From Leptospiraceae bacterium (GTDB lineage Bacteria; Spirochaetota; Leptospiria; Leptospirales; Leptonemataceae), in assembly GCA_020440935.1 (NCBI GenBank), contig JAGRNC010000016.1, forward strand, positions 1 to 15,419: DNA of 15,419 bases. The letters run 5' to 3'. The position numbers were made by a program, and so were the translations under genes. Positions 1 to 6,553 of this stretch are shown here, in pieces. Position 1 is the first letter of the stretch; each line of letters starts with the position of its first letter. Under the pieces are notes generated by a model, which searched no databases, was not told where the DNA came from, and saw nothing but the letters and a program-made list of their open reading frames with translations.

Positions 1-580
1 GTTGCATATTCGCCTTGAAGGATGTGCGAATTAGGCCCGGCTCAACGCCGCAAACCTGAATGCCCAGCGGAGCCAGTTCGAAACGCAATGCACGAGTGAA
101 TCCGGAAACGGCCCACTTCGAGCTGCAGTACGGAGTGCCTGTGGGTAAGGCCACGCGTCCCAGAATGGAGCTAACATTGAGAATGGAGCCCTTTCCCCGC
201 TTCCGCATAGATGGAAGCACCAATCGCGTCATTTGCATAAGGCCAAATACGTTCGTTTCAAATTGCTGTCTGTAGTCCGAACCAGGAAGCTCTTCGAAGC
301 AGCCATATTGTCCGTAGCCGGCATTGTTGATCAGTACATCCACCGGCCCTTCTTTTAGAATGCGGGCTACTGCAGTGGCTGCCTTCTTTTCGTCGGTTAC
401 ATCAAAATTGATTATGGAAAAGGGCGGGGGCTCGGTGCTTCGCTCCTTCCACATTGCATTGAATTTTTTCTGATTTCTAATAATTCCGATTACCTGGTGG
501 CCGCGATGGAAAAGTTCCAATGCTGTTTCCAATCCAATACCCGAGCCTGCGCCGGTAATCAGGATACGCCTGGAGTTCAC
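1..580 (-). CDS. Short-chain dehydrogenase/reductase (SDR), C-terminus beyond the window
   Basis: The reverse strand from a GTG at 580 gives 193 codons of an uninterrupted classical SDR that runs off the left edge. Visible in the translation: the NAD(P)-binding glycine motif TGAGSGIG at residues 9-16, the NNAG motif at 85-88, the catalytic set N110, S138, Y151 and K155 (YCSSK), and the PG motif after the sixth strand at 181-182. Family knowledge: classical SDRs are NAD(P)-dependent cytosolic oxidoreductases of about 250 residues, so roughly 60-70 residues are missing here. The substrate cannot be told. The start is uncertain: GTG 580 gives the usual short lead (VNSRRILITG), while an in-frame TTG at 604 would add eight residues; neither has a strong ribosome binding site. 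It is transcribed divergently from the tRNA gene. Confidence 0.9.
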   Translation of the reverse strand, partial: MNSRRILITGAGSGIGLETALELFHRGHQVIGIIRNQKKFNAMWKERSTEPPPFSIINFDVTDEKKAATAVARILKEGPVDVLINNAGYGQYGCFEELPGSDYRQQFETNVFGLMQMTRLVLPSMRKRGKGSILNVSSILGRVALPTGTPYCSSKWAVSGFTRALRFELAPLGIQVCGVEPGLIRTSFKANMQ

Positions 581-680
581 TGCTTTGATGAAATTCCATC
601 GCAAGGTCTCTGGTAAAGCCCAAAAATTTCAAATTCCACTTTACAGCAAAGCGGCCCATAAATTTCTTTCTAGACATTCG

Positions 681-753
681 GGGGGCTTAGCTCAGCTGGG
701 AGAGCGTCTGCCTTGCACGCAGAAGGTCACCGGTTCGATCCCGGTAGTCTCCA
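681..753 (+). tRNA. tRNA-Ala (anticodon UGC)
   Basis: The 73 bases fold into a complete cloverleaf: a 7-bp acceptor stem (GGGGGCT with AGTCTCC), D stem GCTC/GAGC, anticodon stem TCTGC/GCAGA with loop CTTGCAC (anticodon TGC), a 5-base variable loop, and T stem ACCGG/CCGGT with loop TTCGATC. Discriminator base A73 is present, and the third acceptor pair is G3:U70, the known identity signal for alanyl-tRNA synthetase. The 3' CCA is not encoded (the next bases are AAT), so CCA must be added after transcription. Upstream, TTCCAC (634-639) and CATAAA (657-662) are 17 bases apart and could be a weak promoter. No terminator is visible before the next gene at 802. Confidence 0.97.
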
Positions 754-801
754 AATTTTACTTCCCAAAAGAACTACAGCAGGCTAAATGCAGGAAGCTT
801 T

Positions 802-1710
802 ATGAAAAAGGTCAAAAGGCTCCTGCAGGACCTGCTTTCCAGGTCTCTAAATACAGAACAGATCCACTACGTAGGTCGCGAGGTGGATCCATCTTTTGAT
901 CTTACCGAGGTATCTGGCTTCGGGGACCACATCGTAATTCCCAGGCAGGTGGCTGCACAGTGCGTCATCCAGTATTTTAGCGCCCGCGAAAGACTGATGG
1001 ATTTCATCGCCCGCCTGGTGCTGCTGGAAGGCTACGGAGGTAGCGGAGGGATCATCAAGCTCAAGGGCATTGAGCCCATTTTGAATGAGATTCGCGAAAG
1101 CGGGTTTGTTCTGGATCGGGAAAAAGGCTCCTTTATTCGCGATCAGGCGCAGAGCAAGACCCAGGACTGGGGATTTCTAAAAGATGGCCAGGAATATCGC
1201 CTGGCATTCGCAAGCATCGACATTGTGGGTAGCTCCGAGCTCATTCGGACCAATGTTAAGGTAGATGTGGAAAGCACCATCCGATCTCTGCGTGATTTTG
1301 TTGGATCGCATGTAGAGTACAACAATGGACGGATCTGGTTCTGGTACGGCGATGGCGGCATGGCTGCATTCGTCGGAGATAGCTGCGTTCAAAGCGCCGC
1401 CATTGCCTGTCTGGGCATCCTGGCCTATTTACCGGTTTACAATATAACAAGAAACGCATTGCGCGAAGAGAATGACATTCGGTTGCGCATTGGAATCCAT
1501 TATGGCTCGGTGGTTTATCAGTCCGACACATCGCGCATGCACAGCGATGACATGGAAAAAGCTTCCCGGCTCGAAGATCGGCACGGGGTGCCCAATGCAA
1601 TCGTTGCAAGCGAAACAGCATTCAACTTACTGCCGGACGAGCTTCGCAAGTATTTTCAGCCATCGGGCTCCGCGGACTTCGGCGCCCTCTATCAGAATCT
1701 GGTGATTTGA
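802..1710 (+). CDS. Class III adenylate/guanylate cyclase-domain protein
   Basis: A 302-residue soluble protein. Residues 1 to about 125 form a mostly helical N-terminal region that I do not recognise. Residues about 130-285 are a class III nucleotide cyclase homology domain. The first metal-binding aspartate is D140 (in SIDIVGSSEL), the second is D184 (in WYGDGGMAAF), and the strand motif RLRIGIHYG is at 227-235. In the dimer-partner motif normally N-x-A-A-R-L, the asparagine is replaced by E252 (MEKASRL) while the arginine R256 is kept. The family converts ATP or GTP to a cyclic nucleotide at a dimer interface. Whether this one is active alone is doubtful because of the missing asparagine. 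The start is supported by AGGAAG at 792-797. Its stop lies 14 bases before the next gene, whose product carries a second cyclase-like domain. A class III fold with uncertain activity is the safest call. Confidence 0.85.
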   Translation: MKKVKRLLQDLLSRSLNTEQIHYVGREVDPSFDLTEVSGFGDHIVIPRQVAAQCVIQYFSARERLMDFIARLVLLEGYGGSGGIIKLKGIEPILNEIRESGFVLDREKGSFIRDQAQSKTQDWGFLKDGQEYRLAFASIDIVGSSELIRTNVKVDVESTIRSLRDFVGSHVEYNNGRIWFWYGDGGMAAFVGDSCVQSAAIACLGILAYLPVYNITRNALREENDIRLRIGIHYGSVVYQSDTSRMHSDDMEKASRLEDRHGVPNAIVASETAFNLLPDELRKYFQPSGSADFGALYQNLVI

Positions 1711-1724
1711 TTCAGGAGAATGGA

Positions 1725-2762
1725 ATGGACCTCTTAATCATAGACCCGGATCAAGGAATACAGGAATACTATAGAAACACTCTCGAAGCGGAGTTTCGCG
1801 GAATCCAGGTAACCTTTGTGTCCACTTCCAAAGAGGCGGAACCTCTGCTGGGATCTCGAGATTTTGACCTAATCCTGACCGAGACCGACCTGGATACTCC
1901 ATTTTTCCCTTTTCTCGATGGATTGGTGCGGGTAGGGCCTCCCGTTATCGTTGTAAGCCGCGACGAAACAGAACGATTGGCGGTGGAGTCCATCCGTTAC
2001 GGCGCGATAGATTTTATTTCAAAAAAGAATCTTAAACTGGGCATCTTCAGTTCCATATTGGCAAGAGCCTTACTGGACGGACAGCGATGGAGCGAAATTC
2101 GTAAGTTCGCGGTCACAAAGCCGCCTTACCCAGAAGTAAGAAAGCATACTGATTTGATCCTTGCCTCCATCGATAAGGAGCGCGAAGAAAGGGATCGTCT
2201 GGAGGCCGCTCATAAGATGGCCGGCGGGATGAAGAATCTAAAGGAGGGTCAAACCTACGAGATTCTTTTTATGTATGCGAATATTCGATTCACGGAAGGC
2301 ACCTATTCGCAGATGGATGACTGGCAGATGCAGCAGATCCTTACGCGATGGAAGAAGATCCTGAATCGAATCCCCGAATCGTACGGTGGTCAGGTATGGA
2401 TACAAAAGAAGGACGCCATCGTCGCAGCATTTGACGGTCACGATATACTTCCGGGCTTTCTGGCCGCTCTGGAAATGAATGCCCGGGTTTATCTACTATC
2501 GGGGGAGTTGCCCATTGAGCGGGCCGGCATCAGTATTGCGCTTTGTTCTGGTCAGACTGTATATACCAGCGAGATGGGAAGTCTTGTTTCGGAAGCTCTC
2601 AATTTCTCCGCGCATCTGTCTATGCGCGATCAAGTGTTTCAGGGCATATTCATTCCTGGAGAAATCTACGAGCACCTAAATGGAAGAAGCCGCAAGTTTT
2701 TCTTCCGTGAGGATTCGGCCTTCGAAGGCCGAACGATCTATCGCTTTGAACGAATCGGATAA
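1725..2762 (+). CDS. Receiver-like domain fused to a degenerate cyclase homology domain
   Basis: 345 residues from the ATG at 1725, chosen because AGGAG (1714-1718) sits six bases ahead of it; an in-frame TTG at 1707 would overlap the previous stop and lacks such a site. Residues 1-120 look like a response-regulator receiver: acidic pair D7/D9, S78 and K100. The phosphoacceptor position is glutamate (E53 in DLILTETD) rather than aspartate, so normal phosphorylation is unlikely. After a charged linker (about 140-172), residues 178-320 align with the cyclase domain of the upstream protein. The first metal aspartate is N186, the second is kept as D230, and the N/R motif reads N293...H297. It was probably derived by duplication from a cyclase and looks inactive alone; it may pair with the upstream product. 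The stop is immediately followed by the transporter start, so the three genes are likely one operon. Confidence 0.8.
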   Translation: MDLLIIDPDQGIQEYYRNTLEAEFRGIQVTFVSTSKEAEPLLGSRDFDLILTETDLDTPFFPFLDGLVRVGPPVIVVSRDETERLAVESIRYGAIDFISKKNLKLGIFSSILARALLDGQRWSEIRKFAVTKPPYPEVRKHTDLILASIDKEREERDRLEAAHKMAGGMKNLKEGQTYEILFMYANIRFTEGTYSQMDDWQMQQILTRWKKILNRIPESYGGQVWIQKKDAIVAAFDGHDILPGFLAALEMNARVYLLSGELPIERAGISIALCSGQTVYTSEMGSLVSEALNFSAHLSMRDQVFQGIFIPGEIYEHLNGRSRKFFFREDSAFEGRTIYRFERIG

Positions 2763-3728
2763 ATGCGGCATACTCTGGAGCGCATCAGTTTATTATTCCC
2801 CGTCTGGGTTTGCATCTTTGTAGGCGGCGCCATCCTCTATCCTCCGCTGTTTACCTGGTTTTCCGGTGTTCTGATTCCACTGGGACTGGCCGGCATTATG
2901 CTGAGCATGGGAATGACTCTCTTGCCGCGTGATTTTGAGCGAATCGTCCGATTTCCTGTTCCCGTATTTTTGGGAGTATTGTTCCAGTATACTTTGATGC
3001 CTCTGCTTGGATATGCAGTGGGAACTGCGCTGGGTCTGGAGCCTGTATTGAAAGCTGGGCTTGTGCTGGTTGCCAGTTGTCCCGGAGGAACGGCTTCCAA
3101 TGTGGTGACGTTTCTGGCCCGATCGAATGTCGCTTTATCGGTGACCATGACTGCCATTTCCACTTTGTTGTCGGCGCTCGCCACTCCCCTGGCCGTTAAA
3201 CTTCTACTTTCGGGTTCCAGTATCGATGTATCGTTCTGGGCCCTTTTTCAATCCACGCTGGTTGTTGTGGTGCTACCTGTCGTCATTGGCGTGGCTTTGA
3301 ATCGTGTCTTTGGTAGCAGTAGCTGGATGCACAAAGTGAAGCCCGGATTGCCGGCGCTGGCTGTACTTCTGATTTGTCTGATCGTTGCATCCGTAATCGG
3401 CAAAGATCGGGATCTGCTCCTGGAATCCGGACCAATTATCGTTCTGGCTACAGTATTACTCCATGCAGGAGGATTCTTGCTCGGGTATTGCTTCACAAAG
3501 GTAGTCCTTCGTTACAGGAAGGATTCGGAAGGCGTCGCTCGCACCATCTCTATTGAAGTGGGCATGCAGAATTCGGGTCTTGGAGTGGTGCTTGCGCGCA
3601 AGCATTTTCCGGCCGCGGGGGTGGCTCTTGCTCCGGCTGTATCCAGCGTTGTGCATTCCTTGATTGGAAGCGCACTTGCAGTGCTCTGGCGCAAAGTCTG
3701 GCCAGAAGAGCAGGGCACCGAAAGTTAG
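2763..3728 (+). CDS. BASS-family (bile acid:sodium symporter-like) membrane transporter
   Basis: A 321-residue, strongly hydrophobic protein with about nine to ten predicted membrane segments. It shows family signatures: SMGMTL at 48-53, SCPGGTASNVVT at 105-116 followed by LSVTMTAISTLLSALATPL (125-143), and EVGMQNSGLG at 265-274. These match the sodium-binding, crossed-helix regions of the BASS/COG0385 family (ASBT, PanS, plant BASS proteins), which import organic anions such as bile acids, pantoate or pyruvate with sodium. The substrate here cannot be deduced. The ATG follows the previous stop with no gap and no clear ribosome binding site, which suggests translational coupling to the receiver/cyclase-like gene. 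Its TAG stop overlaps the stop of the convergent tldE-like gene, and there is no terminator between them. Confidence 0.9.
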   Translation: MRHTLERISLLFPVWVCIFVGGAILYPPLFTWFSGVLIPLGLAGIMLSMGMTLLPRDFERIVRFPVPVFLGVLFQYTLMPLLGYAVGTALGLEPVLKAGLVLVASCPGGTASNVVTFLARSNVALSVTMTAISTLLSALATPLAVKLLLSGSSIDVSFWALFQSTLVVVVLPVVIGVALNRVFGSSSWMHKVKPGLPALAVLLICLIVASVIGKDRDLLLESGPIIVLATVLLHAGGFLLGYCFTKVVLRYRKDSEGVARTISIEVGMQNSGLGVVLARKHFPAAGVALAPAVSSVVHSLIGSALAVLWRKVWPEEQGTES

Positions 3729-5095
3729 CCCGCGGTAACGCTCATCCCATCCACCAGAACGTACGGCGCTTTCGCTCCGCCCATGATTTCGTATTGTTCT
3801 GCGGTGGCAGCGACGAGCTCCTTGATTAGTTCAAAGAGATTCCCGGATACCATGATCTCCTGCACCGGATAGGCGATTTCTCCGTTTTCGATCCAGTAGG
3901 AGTTCTTGGCGACTCCAGAAAAATGCCCGGAGGAAGGATCCGCATTGCCGCTGAAGCGCTTTAAGAGTAAGCCACTTCCCATATTTCCAAGCAGCTGATC
4001 CAGGTCGGAATTTGCAATGGGCTCAAGACTGAGCCCCGTATTAAAGAATCCCACTCCAGGAGTAGAGGTAGCGCCCCCCGATGCATTGGCAGTGGGCTGG
4101 CAGGAACCGCGTGCTGCGCTGAAGAGATTTTGACCGATATGATTGAGCCTGCCATCCAGTACCAGGTCATGTCGGCGCGTAAGCAAACCCTCGCGGTCAA
4201 AGGGAGTGTATGCTTCCAGGCGCTCGAGGTTGGTGGGATCTTCAAATACGGAGAGTGCCGGATGGGCAATCATTTCGCCCAGCCGATCTTTCCAGGGGCT
4301 TGTGCCGTCTTGTTGACTCTTTCCCGAAGAATTCGAAGTTACAGTACCAATCAAAAATTGCCTCACGAGTGCCGGATGGAGAAGAACCTTGCCTTTGTAG
4401 CTTTTGCCCGCTCGGGGATGCAATGAACCGAGAACGCTATTTCGAAATCGCTCCATAGAGGCGGACAATCGGGCGGGAATATCGGAGGCTTTAAAAGCGG
4501 CCGCTCCGTCGTAATCGAAACTGGTGACCTCTTCGCCGTCGCGGGCCATACCCATGGCCGCCCAGTCAACGTAGATGCGGCTGTAGGTGCGGCTCAGTCC
4601 GTTGGTATTCATCAGAATTTTTGTGTCTCGGATCAGGGCCACTTCCACCCGGTCCAGGCGAATGCGCGGATCGGTACGCGCTTCTTCGATGACGCGTTCT
4701 GCAAGGCCGATGATTTCATGCTCGCGCATGTCCAATAGAGCTCCGTCTTGCTGCGAAAACTCCGAATCCGATGTATCCGTTGCCTCGGCAATGGAGTAGT
4801 GGGGCGACGGCGGAGAGAGATGTCCCATTTGAAAGGATTCTTCCACGGCAGCTTGAATTTTGGCCGGGTCAATGGAATTAGTACACACGAATCCTACGCG
4901 TCCGTCCTGAATAGAGCGCAGTCCAAGCCTGGAATCGGTGCCACTGGCGCTAACGGAGAAGTCGTCGCTTTCGAATACTACGCGCATCTCTTCCGATGCG
5001 CTACCCGCCACTTCCAGTGTACGTCCCCGGGCAGCCTGCAGGGCATGGTTTGCCTGCTCAGTAAGATTGGTCTGTAAATCTATGGCCTTCTGCAT
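3725..5095 (-). CDS. pmbA: TldE/PmbA-like subunit of the TldD-TldE metalloprotease
   Basis: 456 residues from ATG 5095, which lies four bases after the TldD stop (5100-5102). The reading frame stays open upstream to another ATG at 5158, but that would overlap tldD by 59 bases, and the shorter start matches the usual family N-terminus. The body has the U62 peptidase-family layout, and the C-terminus carries PVQEIMVSGNLFELIKEL, typical of this subunit. There is no HExxxH motif, as expected: in the characterised E. coli pair, TldE scaffolds and TldD supplies the metal site. The pair forms a heterodimer with a central channel that degrades unfolded peptides; in E. coli it matures microcin B17 and clears the CcdA antitoxin. 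No peptide substrate gene is visible nearby. It is transcribed after tldD, and its stop overlaps that of the transporter. Confidence 0.93.
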   Translation of the reverse strand: MQKAIDLQTNLTEQANHALQAARGRTLEVAGSASEEMRVVFESDDFSVSASGTDSRLGLRSIQDGRVGFVCTNSIDPAKIQAAVEESFQMGHLSPPSPHYSIAEATDTSDSEFSQQDGALLDMREHEIIGLAERVIEEARTDPRIRLDRVEVALIRDTKILMNTNGLSRTYSRIYVDWAAMGMARDGEEVTSFDYDGAAAFKASDIPARLSASMERFRNSVLGSLHPRAGKSYKGKVLLHPALVRQFLIGTVTSNSSGKSQQDGTSPWKDRLGEMIAHPALSVFEDPTNLERLEAYTPFDREGLLTRRHDLVLDGRLNHIGQNLFSAARGSCQPTANASGGATSTPGVGFFNTGLSLEPIANSDLDQLLGNMGSGLLLKRFSGNADPSSGHFSGVAKNSYWIENGEIAYPVQEIMVSGNLFELIKELVAATAEQYEIMGGAKAPYVLVDGMSVTAG

Positions 5096-5099
5096 AAGT

Positions 5100-6512
5100 T
5101 CAGCTCTGGCTTCCGCCCACCAGTAGTTCGCACCTAATGTAAGGCCCGCCCGCATCAACCTTGGCTGGCTGCCCTTTGCCGCAATGCCCTGAGCCCAGGT
5201 CCCATCGAAAATCCGAGCTTACTGCATCTATGCTTTTCAGTACCGAAAAGGCGTTCCCGGAAACGGTAACTTTTTGCACAGTTTCGCCCAGTTTGCCATC
5301 GACGATGCGACGGACCCTGGAGGCTCCAAACATGAACTCGCCCGTAGCATCTGCCTGGCCGCCTTCCGGGCCATCGATGAAAAAACCGTCGTCGATACCC
5401 TGGATCATTTCGTTCAAATCGTCGCTACCCGGCGCGATATAGGTATTTCGCATGCGAATGAGTGGTTCGTCCGAAAATTCCCAGGCCCTGGCATTACCCG
5501 TGGGAGCTGTTTCGAATCGATGAGCGCTTTCGCGGTTGTGGAGATATCCTACTAATCGGCCGTTCTCGATAATCTTGGTGCGCTCTGTGAGTACGCCTTC
5601 ATCATCCACAGGCATTTCTCCGCCCGCGTGGCGGGCATATTCGCTGGCTCCGCTGTCGCAGAGGTTTACGAGTTCCGATGCCACCATCTCTCCCAGTTTG
5701 CCCTGGGCCACCGATCCTGCCTGAACGAAATCGGCTTCCACTGTATGGCCAATGGCCTCATGGCTTAATAGGCCAACCATGCTTGGCGCCAGTATGACCT
5801 TCTTGCGGCCTCCGCTGGCCGCCGGCGCTTTGAGTAGGTCCAGTGCGCCGGAGGAAGCCGTTTCGATGAATCCTTCCAGCGACCTGTTCTGAAACATGCA
5901 TTCCCAGCCCCCGGTGGCTCCCACAGAATCATAGCCCCGCGCGATCTTGCTTCCATCGTTTGCGTAGGCCAGAAACCGAAACTCGGGCCTCACAAGTCGA
6001 ATCCAGCAGTCGCTACCATCTGTGTTGAATATGTACTTTTCCTCAAAAACCTCGGTATACTGACAGACCCCGGTTTCGATTCCTTTGGAGGACTTCCTTA
6101 AATTCTCTTCGCTAGAGCGGACCGTTTCAAATTTCTCCTCCAGATCCATCTTATCTAGTTCAAAGTACCCGGATAGAGTAAAGTCGCCCCGGGCCAGCCG
6201 ATCGGTAGAACCAAGCTCTGCAGGCTGCTTTTTCCGAGGAGACATGGCGCGGGCCATATTGGTGGCCCTGCTGACAGCCTTCTCCAATCCGGCGCGGCTC
6301 AGATCGGAAGTGGAGGCAAAGCCCCAGGCCCCGTTTATTAGAACTCGAATTCCTGCCCCTTCGGTTTGCTTGTATGAATTTTCATTTAGTTCTCCCTTGC
6401 GTACACCCAGAGAACGGCTTCTTCTATTATGATAGCGAAATTCTAGATACCCGGGATGGCCAGAGGCGATATCACGAATCAGCCCATCCACGGGCAGCGA
6501 AGCAACACTCAT
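5100..6512 (-). CDS. tldD: TldD metalloprotease, catalytic subunit
   Basis: 470 residues from ATG 6512; the family norm is about 480. The zinc motif HExxxH reads HEAIGH at residues 251-256, and the third ligand region CGKGQ places a cysteine at 444. Both are hallmarks of the catalytic TldD subunit. GEMVASELV and the TPTGNAR-type segment also match the family. The frame is open upstream to an ATG at 6626, overlapping the phosphodiesterase gene by about 70 bases; I prefer 6512 because the extra residues resemble no TldD N-terminus, though no good ribosome binding site precedes it. TldD acts with TldE in the cytosol on unfolded or ribosomally made peptides. The gene lies 41 bases downstream of the c-di-GMP gene and just upstream of tldE, so it is likely part of a three-gene operon. 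Confidence 0.95.
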   Translation of the reverse strand: MSVASLPVDGLIRDIASGHPGYLEFRYHNRRSRSLGVRKGELNENSYKQTEGAGIRVLINGAWGFASTSDLSRAGLEKAVSRATNMARAMSPRKKQPAELGSTDRLARGDFTLSGYFELDKMDLEEKFETVRSSEENLRKSSKGIETGVCQYTEVFEEKYIFNTDGSDCWIRLVRPEFRFLAYANDGSKIARGYDSVGATGGWECMFQNRSLEGFIETASSGALDLLKAPAASGGRKKVILAPSMVGLLSHEAIGHTVEADFVQAGSVAQGKLGEMVASELVNLCDSGASEYARHAGGEMPVDDEGVLTERTKIIENGRLVGYLHNRESAHRFETAPTGNARAWEFSDEPLIRMRNTYIAPGSDDLNEMIQGIDDGFFIDGPEGGQADATGEFMFGASRVRRIVDGKLGETVQKVTVSGNAFSVLKSIDAVSSDFRWDLGSGHCGKGQPAKVDAGGPYIRCELLVGGSQS

Positions 6513-6553
6513 GCAGGCAACATAAGAGGCCAGAGGACTGTCGGCAAGTGCAT

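Noticed and set aside
585..899. 104-codon plus-strand open frame across the tRNA
   Set aside because: It runs straight through the tRNA-Ala gene and into the cyclase in another frame, and its product resembles nothing.
5096..5158. Longer tldE start overlapping tldD by 59 bases
   Set aside because: The added residues do not fit the family N-terminus and the ATG at 5095 lies just after the tldD stop.
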